From an uncultured Porphyromonadaceae bacterium (GTDB lineage Bacteria > Bacteroidota > Bacteroidia > Bacteroidales > Muribaculaceae): a stretch of 28,900 nt of DNA. The stretch lies in assembly GCA_905202215.1 (NCBI GenBank), contig CAJKRG010000039.1, positions 1-28,900 of the forward strand. Direction: 5' to 3'. The translations under genes were made by a program, and so were the position numbers. Below, piece after piece: positions 16,952-24,654 of this stretch. Under the pieces are notes generated by a model that saw only the letters and a list, made by a program, of their open reading frames with translations, had not been told where the DNA came from and did no database searches. Every line of letters begins with the position of its first letter. Positions within the stretch are counted from its first letter, which is position 1.

Positions 16952-16984
16952 AAAGGCTCCGGCCGAAAAACGACCGGAGCCTTT
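16952..16984 (-). terminator. Hairpin terminator after the tRNA-Glu/rpsT unit
   Basis: A perfect 11-bp stem (16952-16962 with 16974-16984, AAAGGCTCCGG) has an 11-base loop. It lies between the 3' end of the first tRNA-Glu and the HAD gene. The trailing T-run is only three bases, so termination may be partial and supply read-through transcription to the HAD-ribF genes, for which no other promoter was seen. Confidence 0.7.
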
Positions 16985-16991
16985 GATGGAG

Positions 16992-17063
16992 TAGCCCATA
17001 GGAGAATCGAACTCCTCTTTCAAGAATGAAAATCTTGCGTCCTAGCCGATAGACGAATGGGCC
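16992..17063 (-). tRNA. tRNA-Glu (TTC)
   Basis: A 72-base tRNA on the minus strand, from GGCCCATTCGTC to the discriminator A. The anticodon stem CAAGA/TCTTG encloses the loop TTTTCAT, giving anticodon TTC for Glu. The T-arm GAGGAGTTCGATTCTCC is complete and the acceptor stem pairs with a G-T wobble at the first position. CCA is not encoded. It is identical to the copy at 17396-17467 and lies downstream of rpsT in the same unit. Confidence 0.97.
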
Positions 17064-17067
17064 GAAT

Positions 17068-17085
17068 CGACCGTTAAGTCGGTCG
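17068..17085 (-). other. Small hairpin between rpsT and tRNA-Glu
   Basis: CGACCG at 17068-17073 pairs with CGGTCG at 17080-17085 around a 6-base loop. In the rpsT-tRNA transcript it lies 4 bases before the tRNA 5' end, so it could mark a processing site. This is inference. Confidence 0.4.
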
Positions 17086-17101
17086 TATACTTACAGCTTA
17101 C

Positions 17102-17359
17102 TTAAGCAGCCAGCTTTGCGATGTGCTTTGCAAGCTTGCTCTTGAGGTTGGCAGCCTTGTTTTTGGAGATGTGTTTCTTGGAAGCCAGACGGTCGAGCAT
17201 GGCGCTGATTTCGCGGAAGCGGGTTTCAGCGGCTGCTTTGTCAGTCATCTTGCGGAGATTGCGGACTGCGTTGCGGGCTGTCTTGGCATAGTAGCGGTTG
17301 TGCAGACGGCGGCTTGCAGTCTGACGGATACGCTTTTTAGACGAATCGTGGTTTGCCAT
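17102..17359 (-). CDS. rpsT: 30S ribosomal protein S20
   Basis: Small-subunit protein that binds 16S rRNA early in assembly. The product is 85 residues, very rich in Lys, Arg and Ala, starting MANHDSSKKRIRQTASRRLHN, the expected S20 N-terminus, with the C-terminal KLAKHIAKLAA helix. It lies between two identical tRNA-Glu genes on the same strand, 36 bases after one and 38 before the other. The three genes are probably one transcript from the promoter at 17486-17516, processed to release the tRNAs. S20 is known to control its own translation in E. coli; nothing here shows whether that holds. Confidence 0.98.
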   Translation of the reverse strand: MANHDSSKKRIRQTASRRLHNRYYAKTARNAVRNLRKMTDKAAAETRFREISAMLDRLASKKHISKNKAANLKSKLAKHIAKLAA

Positions 17360-17395
17360 TGTATGCTGTTAATCTTTTAATTTCTTTTGTGTTGG

Positions 17396-17467
17396 TAGCC
17401 CATAGGAGAATCGAACTCCTCTTTCAAGAATGAAAATCTTGCGTCCTAGCCGATAGACGAATGGGCC
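17396..17467 (-). tRNA. tRNA-Glu (TTC), second copy
   Basis: The 72-base sequence is identical to the tRNA at 16992-17063, with anticodon TTC. It is the first gene of the tRNA-rpsT-tRNA unit: the promoter -7 box is 18 bases upstream, so the leader is only about 10 bases and contains a small GCGAG/CTCGC hairpin. Confidence 0.97.
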
Positions 17468-17485
17468 TCGCGCTTTTTGCGAGTG

Positions 17486-17516
17486 CAAATATAGGCACTA
17501 TTTTTGACGTGACAAA
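17486..17516 (-). promoter_or_regulatory. Promoter of the tRNA-Glu/rpsT/tRNA-Glu unit
   Basis: On the minus strand, TTTG (17513-17516) is followed after 19 bases by TATATTTG (17486-17493). It is a full match to the Bacteroidetes consensus and correctly placed for a short-leader stable-RNA promoter. Confidence 0.82.
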
Positions 17517-17584
17517 ACATTCGTGTCTGAAAACCCTGATTTTAAGATTTTTTTGCAATTATATGAATATTTAAGAGCCTCAGA

Positions 17585-17617
17585 TTTGTCAGATACCCGC
17601 CGATATGCCTATTTTTG
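17585..17617 (+). promoter_or_regulatory. Promoter of recO
   Basis: TTTG (17585-17588), 21 bases, TATTTTTG (17610-17617). It is divergent from the rpsT promoter and gives recO a leader of roughly 40 bases that includes the 7-base repeat at 17633. Confidence 0.75.
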
Positions 17618-17632
17618 CGCTCCGGAACCGCC

Positions 17633-17657
17633 AACTCCTAACTCCTGACTTCTAACT
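17633..17657. repeat. Short tandem repeat with 7-base period in the recO leader
   Basis: The units read AACTCCT, AACTCCT, GACTTCT and then a partial AACT. The array ends six bases before the recO start codon and lies inside its predicted 5' leader. It has the same low-complexity 7-base style as the arrays at 20148 and 28201. Confidence 0.65.
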
Positions 17658-17662
17658 AAAAA

Positions 17663-18391
17663 GTGTATACAGACGTACATTGCATAGCGCTTCGCACCGT
17701 TAAGCACAGCGACAGTAAAAATATCCTCTCGGTATGGAGCCGGGAGCTGGGACGCGTGTCGATGCTCGTGCCGGCCGGCAGTAGCCGCGAGGCGCGTCGA
17801 CGCCGTGCGCTTTCGACGCCTCTCGCCACTTTCGAGGGCGAGTGCGATGTGCGCCCGGGCCGCGAACTGCTTACTGTGCGCGACGTACGGCCGATGGCAG
17901 GCAGTCTCGCGCTCAGTGCCGATCCCGCCAAGATCCTTGCCGCTGTGTTTCTCGCCGAAGCCCTCGATCTGCTCCTGCGGCGCTCCGATCGCGACGATAC
18001 CCTGTCCGACTTTCTCTTCGGCTCGCTGGAGCGGTTCGCGGCGTTGGAGTCGCCGGCCTCCGTGGCCAATTTCCATCTTGTGTTTCTCTATCTTCTCGCC
18101 GGACCTCTGGGCATAGCTCCCGACGTCGGCGAATGGCGCGACGGATATGTGTTCGACATGCGCGACGGCGTGTTCCGCACCTCGGCTCCCTCGCATGCCG
18201 ATTTTCTGACGCCTGCCGAGGCTGCGGTGCTCGCCCGTATCGACAGGCTCAATTACCGCAACATGCATCTGTGGCGCATAGACCACAACGGACGAAACGA
18301 TATCCTCGACCGACTTCTGCGCTATTATGCCATCCATCTGGCACCTCTCACCTCGCTCAAGTCGCTCGAAGTGCTCCGTTCGCTCCACTGA
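17663..18391 (+). CDS. recO: DNA repair protein RecO
   Basis: Recombination mediator that helps RecR load RecA on SSB-coated single strands. The product is 242 residues. The N-terminal OB fold is visible as ALRTVKHSDSKNILSVWSRE, with ELGRVSMLVPAGSS next, and the C-terminal helical domain ends LLRYYAIHLAPLTSLKSLEV. The Cys-rich zinc knuckle of many RecO proteins is missing, as is usual in Bacteroidetes homologs. The start is a GTG, forced by an in-frame TAA two codons upstream and the absence of a nearby ATG. It is followed by its own downstream promoter for DUF4254, so it is probably monocistronic. Confidence 0.93.
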   Translation: MYTDVHCIALRTVKHSDSKNILSVWSRELGRVSMLVPAGSSREARRRRALSTPLATFEGECDVRPGRELLTVRDVRPMAGSLALSADPAKILAAVFLAEALDLLLRRSDRDDTLSDFLFGSLERFAALESPASVANFHLVFLYLLAGPLGIAPDVGEWRDGYVFDMRDGVFRTSAPSHADFLTPAEAAVLARIDRLNYRNMHLWRIDHNGRNDILDRLLRYYAIHLAPLTSLKSLEVLRSLH

Positions 18392-18423
18392 TTTGGAGAT
18401 TACACAATAATATATTATCTTTG
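18392..18423 (+). promoter_or_regulatory. Promoter of the DUF4254-GT9 pair
   Basis: TTTG (18392-18395), 20 bases, TATCTTTG (18416-18423), beginning one base after the recO stop codon. The leader to the DUF4254 ATG is about 25 bases. Confidence 0.8.
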
Positions 18424-18455
18424 TTTATCGTTTAACTCTCCAATCTACCGTATAC

Positions 18456-19064
18456 ATGAAATTCGCAGAAAAAAGTTACAGGATATTCGAGCAGTCGGTT
18501 GCCGATTATCACATCGACGATGATGTCGACGCCCCTACCCGTCAGCCATACGCCCCCGAGAGCATTGAGGGTGTTCTCTATGCCAAGAACCGAATCGATG
18601 CCGTCCAATGGCATCTCGAGGACATTATCCGCGATCCCGAAATAGACCCCGTGGCCGCACTGGCCCTCAAACGCCGTATCGACCGCTCCAACCAGGAGCG
18701 CACCGATATGGTCGAGGAACTCGACACATATTTCCGCACGCTGTATGCCGGTGTCGAAGTGGCTCCCGACGCAACTATCAACACCGAGAGTCCGGCATGG
18801 GCGCTCGACCGCCTGTCGATTCTCGCTCTCAAGATATACCATATGGAGGCGGAGGTGAACCGCGCCGACGCCACATCCGAACACCGCGCACGCTGTGCGG
18901 CCAAGCTTGCCGTGCTTACCGAGCAGCGGGCCGACCTTGTGTCGGCCATCGACTGTCTCCTCGACGATATAGCCGCCGGACGCAAATATATGAAGGTGTA
19001 CAGGCAGATGAAGATGTATAACGACGCCGACACCAACCCCGTGCTGTATGGAGCAAAATCCTGA
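18456..19064 (+). CDS. DUF4254 family protein
   Basis: A 202-residue, mostly helical, acidic cytosolic protein of unknown function. Recognisable family segments are the N-terminal FAEKSYRIFEQSVADYH, DAVQWHLEDIIRDPEIDP (about 48-65) and LALKRRIDRSNQERTDMVE (about 68-86). In Bacteroidetes this family is regularly placed directly before a GT9 glycosyltransferase, as here, where the reading frames overlap by 17 bases. That coupling suggests a role with the glycosyltransferase in lipopolysaccharide or surface-glycan assembly, which is inference from context only. Confidence 0.85.
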   Translation: MKFAEKSYRIFEQSVADYHIDDDVDAPTRQPYAPESIEGVLYAKNRIDAVQWHLEDIIRDPEIDPVAALALKRRIDRSNQERTDMVEELDTYFRTLYAGVEVAPDATINTESPAWALDRLSILALKIYHMEAEVNRADATSEHRARCAAKLAVLTEQRADLVSAIDCLLDDIAAGRKYMKVYRQMKMYNDADTNPVLYGAKS

Positions 19065-20139
19065 GGGCAATTCCAAAGGCTACCGCACGGTGCTGATGGC
19101 GCGGTTTTCGGCCCTCGGCGATGTCGCGATGACGATACCTGTGATATACAGCGTATGTCGGTGCTATCCGGGCGTCCGCTTCGTGATGGTGACTCGCCCG
19201 GCGATGACAACGATGTTTGTCAACCGTCCCGACAATCTTGTGACCGTCGGCGCCGATGTGAAAAAAGACTATGAGGGAGTCGGCGGCATACGCCGCCTGT
19301 GTTCCGAACTTGTCGCCGCCTACCGGCCTGACGTTTTCGTCGATCTGCACAATGTGTTGCGGACCAAGCTGATGGATCTGTTCATGAAGCTCTCCGGTAT
19401 TCCGTCGGCACGTATAATCAAGCCACGCGCCAAGCGTCGCGCCCTTACGCGTAAACGCAATAAGGTGATGCTTCCGCTCACGTCGCAGCGCGCGCGCTAT
19501 CGCGAGGCTTTCTTTCAGGCCGGCTTGCCTGTCTCCGACTGTTTCGACGGTCTCTATCATGGCCGCGGATCGGCCGATCCCTCTCTCTTCGCCGCCATCA
19601 CGCCACCGAAACAGGACGGTGCCCGCTGGATCGGCATAGCTCCTTTCGCCGCACATGCCGGAAAGGTATATCCCTCCGGCCAGATGGAGAAAGTGCTCGA
19701 AATGCTTCAGGAACGGGCCGATGCCGGGTCGGATATACGCATTTTTCTCTTCGGTGGAGGCGATGCCGAGCAGCGTGTGCTTCAGGACTGGGCCTCGCGT
19801 TTCCCGGCAGCGGTTTCGCTCGCGGGCAAACGCTATGGTTTTCCGGCCGAGCTCGCGCTCATAAATCATCTCGATGTGATGCTGACGATGGACTCGGCCA
19901 ACATGCATCTGGCCGCTATCGCCGGAGCGCCGACGGTGAGCATATGGGGTGCTACACATCCCTACTGCGGCTTCAAGGGCTGGCGGCAGACCGACGACAA
20001 CACGGTGCAGCTTCCGCTTAGCTGCCGCCCGTGCTCGGTGTTCGGCGACAAGCCGTGTATGCGGGGCGATCTGCTTTGTCTCACCGCCATACGCCCCGAA
20101 ACTGTTTATAATAAGATTATTCAGGTTTTTCAGACCTGA
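19048..20139 (+). CDS. Glycosyltransferase family 9 (heptosyltransferase-like)
   Basis: A 363-residue cytoplasmic enzyme, probably adding a sugar to the lipopolysaccharide core from an activated donor such as ADP-heptose. The N-terminal Rossmann domain begins LMARFSALGDVAMTIPVI (about 16-33). The C-terminal donor-binding domain has IGIAPFAAHAGKVYP (about 195-209), then FLFGGGDAEQ, and the GT9 signature TMDSANMHLAAIAGAP with VSIWGATHP. Near the C-terminus there are four cysteines (CRPCSVFGDKPCMRGDLLC), usual in this subfamily. The ATG lies 17 bases inside the DUF4254 frame, indicating translational coupling; the next Met (residue 17) is a less likely start. The donor and acceptor are not established. 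Confidence 0.88.
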   Translation: MEQNPEGNSKGYRTVLMARFSALGDVAMTIPVIYSVCRCYPGVRFVMVTRPAMTTMFVNRPDNLVTVGADVKKDYEGVGGIRRLCSELVAAYRPDVFVDLHNVLRTKLMDLFMKLSGIPSARIIKPRAKRRALTRKRNKVMLPLTSQRARYREAFFQAGLPVSDCFDGLYHGRGSADPSLFAAITPPKQDGARWIGIAPFAAHAGKVYPSGQMEKVLEMLQERADAGSDIRIFLFGGGDAEQRVLQDWASRFPAAVSLAGKRYGFPAELALINHLDVMLTMDSANMHLAAIAGAPTVSIWGATHPYCGFKGWRQTDDNTVQLPLSCRPCSVFGDKPCMRGDLLCLTAIRPETVYNKIIQVFQT

Positions 20140-20147
20140 GGATTAGT

Positions 20148-20236
20148 GGTTAATGGTTAGAGATTAATGGTTAGAGGTTAGTGAGCCTCAATCCACCCAA
20201 CATTAACCTCTAACCATTAACCTCTAACCATTAACC
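20148..20236. repeat. Inverted repeat built from 7-base tandem units, between GT9 and ruvB
   Basis: Two 33-base arms (20148-20180 and 20204-20236) pair with one mismatch around a 23-base loop. Each arm is a tandem of 7-mers, alternating TTAATGG and TTAGAGG, so direct and inverted repetition are combined. It starts nine bases after the GT9 stop and ends 14 bases before the ruvB ATG. A transcript would fold into a long A+U-rich hairpin close to the ruvB start. Confidence 0.85.
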
Positions 20237-20250
20237 CCCAACCAAGAAAC

Positions 20251-21279
20251 ATGTCTGACGACGATTTCGATATACGCAACGAAGCTCTTGCTTCGGGTTC
20301 CGAGGCGGAGTTCGAGAAAGCTCTGCGCCCGGGCCGTTTCGAGAGCTTCAACGGGCAGGAGAAAATAATAGAAAATCTGCGCGTGTTCGTGCAGGCCGCC
20401 CGCATGCGCTCCGAGGCTCTCGACCATATACTGCTTTTCGGCCCTCCGGGTCTGGGCAAGACTACCCTCGCCGGTATCGTGGCAAACGAACTCGGTGTAG
20501 GATTCAAGGTCACTTCCGGGCCGGTGCTCGACAAGCCCGGCGACCTCGCCGGCATTCTTACTTCCCTTGAGGAAAACGATGTACTCTTCATCGACGAGAT
20601 ACACCGCCTCAGTCCGGTGGTCGAGGAATATCTGTATTCGGCCATGGAAGACTACCGCATCGACATAATGATCGACAAGGGTCCCGGCGCGCGCAGTGTG
20701 CAGCTCACTCTCAGTCCCTTCACTCTCGTAGGGGCCACTACCCGCAGCGGCCTGCTGACATCTCCGCTCCGCGCACGTTTCGGCATTAAATGCCACCTCG
20801 AATATTACGACCACAGTGTCCTCGGCCGTATCATAGCCCGTTCGGCCTCGCTTCTGCGCGTGCCCTGCACCACGGAAGCAGCCACTGAGATCGCCATGCG
20901 CAGCCGCGGCACGCCCCGTATAGCCAACGCCCTGCTGCGTCGCGTGCGCGATTTCGCCCAGGTGAAAGGCTCGGGCTGCATAGACCTCGACATAGCCCGT
21001 TATGCCCTCGAGGCGCTCAATATCGACCGCTATGGCCTCGACGAGATCGACAACAAGATACTCCGCACGATCATCGACAAATTCCGCGGCGGTCCCGTAG
21101 GTCTCTCGACAATAGCCACGGCCCTCGGCGAGGACCCCGGTACCATCGAGGAGGTCTACGAGCCATATCTCATAAAAGAAGGCTTCATAAAGCGTACTCC
21201 CCGCGGCCGCGAGGTGACAACGCTCGCCTACGAACACCTCGGCCACTCCCGCACCGACGACCTCGGCCTCTTCGGCTGA
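20251..21279 (+). CDS. ruvB: Holliday junction DNA helicase RuvB
   Basis: Hexameric AAA+ motor that, with RuvA, drives branch migration of Holliday junctions. The product is 342 residues, the standard length. Visible are LRPGRFESFNGQ (about 25-36), Walker A GPPGLGKTT, Walker B VLFIDEIHRLS, sensor 1 LVGATTRSGLLTSPLRARFG with the arginine finger, and the C-terminal winged helix with GGPVGLSTIATALGED. There is no promoter of the standard type in the upstream gap, which is filled by the inverted repeat at 20148-20236, so it may be transcribed with GT9. RuvA and RuvC are not in the window. Confidence 0.98.
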   Translation: MSDDDFDIRNEALASGSEAEFEKALRPGRFESFNGQEKIIENLRVFVQAARMRSEALDHILLFGPPGLGKTTLAGIVANELGVGFKVTSGPVLDKPGDLAGILTSLEENDVLFIDEIHRLSPVVEEYLYSAMEDYRIDIMIDKGPGARSVQLTLSPFTLVGATTRSGLLTSPLRARFGIKCHLEYYDHSVLGRIIARSASLLRVPCTTEAATEIAMRSRGTPRIANALLRRVRDFAQVKGSGCIDLDIARYALEALNIDRYGLDEIDNKILRTIIDKFRGGPVGLSTIATALGEDPGTIEEVYEPYLIKEGFIKRTPRGREVTTLAYEHLGHSRTDDLGLFG

Positions 21280-21318
21280 TCCCGTTGCCCGTATTCTCTC
21301 TTGCTTAGCTTAAATTAT

Positions 21319-22764
21319 ATGATAACAATTCAGGAAGTCAGACTACTGTTGTCAGATATAGAAAGTGATCGTATCGAACGAACTGTCTCTACGACCAATA
21401 CCGACAAGTTCGGGCAGGCTATATGCGCGTTTGCCAATGATCTGCCCAATCATAATCGTCCCGGCTACCTGATAATCGGAGCCGATGACAAGAGCGGTGA
21501 AGTCAGTGGAAATGTCAGAATTACAGACCAATTGTTGCAGAATCTCGGCGGAATAAAGACCGACGGTAAGTTGCAGCCTCAGGTATCGATGACTGTAGAG
21601 AAGGTCTCGCTTCCCGAAGGGGATGTCGCTGTGGTTACGGTACAGCCATGCCCTTTCACCCCTGTAAGGTATGAAGGGCGTATCTGGATCAGAAACGGCC
21701 CCAGAAAATGTATTGCAAGCGAAGCCGATGAAAAGCTTCTGTTGGAAAAACGCACCAGCAGAATGCTCACGTTTGATGCCTTGCCTTGCTTCGACGCTAC
21801 TTTAGACGATATAGATCTTGCAGATTTCAGGCAGATTTATCTTCCAAAGGCTTTTCCTGAAGATGTGCTGAAAACCGACAGGCGTACTGTCGCCCAGCAG
21901 ATGCAGGCCTTGGGATATTTCAGCATGAAATATAATTGTCCTACTTATGCGGGAATTGTAATGTTCGGCGTCAATCCTGAGCGTTTTATGCCGGGGTGCT
22001 ACGTGCAGTATGTAAGATTTTCAGGAAAAACGCGGGCCGGAGAGATACGGAGTGAATATAAATTTTCCGGTAATCTTGTCAGGATATTGTCTCAACTCGA
22101 TACCTTTGTCGATGCCTCGATATCCAATCGGCACCCGGTTCCTGTATCTGCCCTCAGGGAAGAGATGAAAGTGGATTATCCCCATTGGGCCACAAGGGAA
22201 TTGTTGATGAATGCCATATGTCACAGAGATTACGAGGGCAACGGGCCTGTACAGTTCTATCAGTACGATGACCGCATCGAGATTATGAATCCGGGTGGGC
22301 TTTACGGTAAGGCGACTCCGGAAAATTTTCCGTACGTAAACGATTATCGCAATGGAGTGATTGCCGAAGGAATGAAAGTTCTGGGATTTGTGAACCGATA
22401 TAGCAGAGGTGTCCAGACCGTACAGGACGAATTGCGTGAGAACGGCAATGGCGAAGCCGATTTTAAGTTACATCTCGGTACTGCTTTCCTCGTTGTTGAG
22501 CATATTTCGGCCTCGGCAGTTGAAGAGCCGAGGAAAGAGCCGAGGAAAGAGCCGAGGAAAGAACCGAGGAAAGAACCGAGGAAAGAAGCGGATGAAATTA
22601 TGAATATTATCAGAAAGAATCCGGATATTACCTATCAAGGACTTATGACTGCGTTGAGTCTGGGAGAGTCTGCTATATATGAGCGTATCAGGAAATTAAA
22701 GGCTGACGGACGTCTGCGTCGCGAAGGAGGCCGCTTTGGCGGAAAATGGATTGTCATCGAGTAG
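21319..22764 (+). CDS. AlbA_2 (Schlafen-like) and HATPase-like DNA-binding protein
   Basis: A 481-residue protein of the AlbA_2/divergent-AAA family, often labelled putative transcriptional regulator or RecG-like C-terminal protein. The AlbA_2 domain (about 15-140) contains GYLIIGADDKSGEVSGN. The ATPase-like domain (about 285-380) contains ATRELLMNAICHRDYEG and YDDRIEIMNPGGLYG, resembling a GHKL/HATPase fold. A Glu-Pro-Arg-Lys repeat (403-422) and a C-terminal winged helix (about 425-481, ESAIYERIRKLKADGRLRREG) follow. The start is the ATG of MITIQEVRLLL; an earlier TTG is unlikely. It is more A+T-rich than ruvB and uvrC on either side and looks inserted between them. Function unknown; regulation or defence are both possible. 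Confidence 0.82.
   Translation: MITIQEVRLLLSDIESDRIERTVSTTNTDKFGQAICAFANDLPNHNRPGYLIIGADDKSGEVSGNVRITDQLLQNLGGIKTDGKLQPQVSMTVEKVSLPEGDVAVVTVQPCPFTPVRYEGRIWIRNGPRKCIASEADEKLLLEKRTSRMLTFDALPCFDATLDDIDLADFRQIYLPKAFPEDVLKTDRRTVAQQMQALGYFSMKYNCPTYAGIVMFGVNPERFMPGCYVQYVRFSGKTRAGEIRSEYKFSGNLVRILSQLDTFVDASISNRHPVPVSALREEMKVDYPHWATRELLMNAICHRDYEGNGPVQFYQYDDRIEIMNPGGLYGKATPENFPYVNDYRNGVIAEGMKVLGFVNRYSRGVQTVQDELRENGNGEADFKLHLGTAFLVVEHISASAVEEPRKEPRKEPRKEPRKEPRKEADEIMNIIRKNPDITYQGLMTALSLGESAIYERIRKLKADGRLRREGGRFGGKWIVIE
22525..22584 (+). repeat. In-frame 12-base tandem repeat x5 (EPRK)
   Basis: Five consecutive 12-base units encode Glu-Pro-Arg-Lys. The first three are GAGCCGAGGAAA and the last two GAACCGAGGAAA. 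They lie in the linker between the ATPase-like domain and the winged helix. Copy-number change would lengthen or shorten a charged linker without shifting frame. Confidence 0.95.
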
Positions 22765-22823
22765 ATTTTAGGGTTGAGTACCGTTTTATATTTCCTGTTT
22801 TTACGATCTTATATATGTAATAG

Positions 22824-24638
22824 ATGAAGCACGAGAAATCGCCTGAACTGAAGGAGAAGATTGCCATTCTTCCCGATACCCCGGGGGTGTACATGTATTT
22901 CGACGCCGCCGGAACGGTGATATATGTCGGCAAGGCCAAGAATCTGAAGCGTCGCGTGTCGTCGTATTTCAACCGTACGCACGATGTGCTGCGAACCAAC
23001 CTGCTTGTGCGCAATATCGCCGATATGAAGTATATCGTCGTGCCGACCGAGCAGGATGCCCTCAATCTCGAGAACTCCATGATAAAGGAGTACAAGCCCC
23101 GCTACAATGTACTTCTCAAGGACGACAAGTCATATCCCTGGATCGTGGTGACAAACGAGATGTATCCCCGTGTGTTCCTCACACGCCAGCATATCCGCGA
23201 CGGCTCGCGCTACTACGGCCCCTACACCAATACTGCCGTGGCCCGGACTGTGCTCGACCTCATCGGCAAGCTCTACCCCGTGCGCACATGCCGCGTTCCT
23301 ATCACGCCCGAATATCTCGCCCGGGGGAAGGGACGCCTGTGCCTCCAGTACCATATCAGAAAATGCAAGGGATGCTGCACCGGCGAGATCGACCATGTGA
23401 CCTATGCCGGATATATCGAGCGTATACGGCAGATTCTCAGGGGCGAGACTCAGGAGCTGATGAACTATCTGCGCGACGAGATGACATCGCTCGCCGCCGA
23501 AATGCGTTTCGAAGAGGCTCAGGAACTAAAGGAGAGTTACAAGCTTCTCGAGAATTACCGCTCCAAGAGCGTCATCGTGAGTCAGACGATCAACGACATC
23601 GATGTGTTCGGCTTCGATGACGACGGCGGCAACGACGTATATGTCAACTATATGCATGTACGTCGCGGCGCTGTCGTGCGCAGCGTGACCCTGCGCTACC
23701 GCCGTTCGCTCGAGGAAGACCGCGCCCAGATTCTCGGATATGCCATGGAGGAGATTCGGCAGACCCTTGGCGCGCAGTACGACGAAGTTGTCGTGGCCGA
23801 GGCCCCGGAAGTGGAAATGCCGGGTGTGAGCTTCACCATACCGCGCCGCGGCGACAAGGCCAAACTCCTTGAGGTGTCGGAACGCAATGCACGCCAGAAC
23901 CGGGTCGACGACCTCAAGCATATGGAACGCCACGACCCCGAGGCGCGCACCGAGCGCCTGCTCGAACGTATAAAGAGCGATTTCCGTCTCTCTGAGCTGC
24001 CTCACCATATCGAGTGCTTCGACAACTCCAATATCCAGGGCACCAATCCCGTGGCCTCGTGCGTAGTCTTCAAGGACGGAAAGCCCTCGAAGCGCGACTA
24101 CCGCCATTTCAACATCAAGACCGTCGAAGGCCCCGACGATTTCGCCTCGATGAAAGAGGTGCTTACCCGTCGCTATACGCGTCTTGTGCAGGAGGGAGAG
24201 CCGTTGCCGCAGCTTGTGGTGGTCGATGGCGGCAAGGGCCAGCTCTCGGCTGCCGTCGAGGCCCTCGACGAGATGGGGCTGCGCGGCACGATAGCCGTGG
24301 TCGGCATTGCAAAACGCCTGGAGGAAATCTACTTCCCCGGCGACAGCGTGCCCCTGTATATCGACAAGAATTCCGAGACACTGCGCGTTGTGCAGCACCT
24401 CCGCGACGAGGCGCACCGATTCGGCATAACCCATCACCGCAACCGCCGCAGCAAGAGTCAGATCGTAGGCGCCTTGGACGGCATAAAAGGTATAGGCCCC
24501 AAGACCGCCGAGGCTCTCCTGCAGCACTTCAAGAGCGTCAAGCGCATCCGCGAGGCCTCCGAACCTGACATCGCCGCTATAGTCGGCCCCTCAAAGGCCG
24601 CCCTCGTCCTCGCCGCCCTCTCCCGCCCCGAATCCTGA
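22824..24638 (+). CDS. uvrC: UvrABC system protein C
   Basis: Nuclease subunit of nucleotide excision repair, cutting on both sides of a lesion in the UvrB-DNA complex. The product is 604 residues. The GIY-YIG domain starts at about 15 (DTPGVYMYFDAAGTVIYVGK). A Cys cluster follows (CRVPITPEY, CLQYHIRKCKGCC), the position of the Fe-S-binding cysteines described for UvrC. The UVR motif is near 210-240 (MRFEEAQELKESYKLL), the RNase H-like second nuclease has HIECFDNSNIQG and LVVVDGGKGQ, and tandem helix-hairpin-helix motifs end the protein (IKGIGPKTAEALL). The frame starts 59 bases after the AlbA_2 gene. Its stop codon falls in a 13-base repeat that recurs at 27251. Confidence 0.98.
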   Translation: MKHEKSPELKEKIAILPDTPGVYMYFDAAGTVIYVGKAKNLKRRVSSYFNRTHDVLRTNLLVRNIADMKYIVVPTEQDALNLENSMIKEYKPRYNVLLKDDKSYPWIVVTNEMYPRVFLTRQHIRDGSRYYGPYTNTAVARTVLDLIGKLYPVRTCRVPITPEYLARGKGRLCLQYHIRKCKGCCTGEIDHVTYAGYIERIRQILRGETQELMNYLRDEMTSLAAEMRFEEAQELKESYKLLENYRSKSVIVSQTINDIDVFGFDDDGGNDVYVNYMHVRRGAVVRSVTLRYRRSLEEDRAQILGYAMEEIRQTLGAQYDEVVVAEAPEVEMPGVSFTIPRRGDKAKLLEVSERNARQNRVDDLKHMERHDPEARTERLLERIKSDFRLSELPHHIECFDNSNIQGTNPVASCVVFKDGKPSKRDYRHFNIKTVEGPDDFASMKEVLTRRYTRLVQEGEPLPQLVVVDGGKGQLSAAVEALDEMGLRGTIAVVGIAKRLEEIYFPGDSVPLYIDKNSETLRVVQHLRDEAHRFGITHHRNRRSKSQIVGALDGIKGIGPKTAEALLQHFKSVKRIREASEPDIAAIVGPSKAALVLAALSRPES

Positions 24639-24646
24639 GGCGCCGG
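24634..24646. repeat. 13-base direct repeat, left copy
   Basis: CCTGAGGCGCCGG, spanning the uvrC stop codon. The same 13 bases in the same orientation are at 27251-27263, and the A+T-rich four-gene locus lies exactly between. A 13-base match somewhere in a window this size is not improbable by chance; the placement is what is notable. Confidence 0.5.
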
Positions 24647-24654
24647 GGTGATTA

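Noticed and set aside
16314..16991. FMN riboswitch ahead of ribF
   Set aside because: ribF starts within the stop codon of the HAD gene, and the region before the HAD gene holds only a terminator-like hairpin and a tRNA.
20148..20236. CRISPR array
   Set aside because: The units are 7 bases with no spacers, and no cas genes are present anywhere in the window.
20224..21246. 340-codon minus-strand frame opposite ruvB
   Set aside because: Antisense shadow of RuvB. Similar frames opposite dnaX, proB, recO, GT9 and uvrC were dropped for the same reason.
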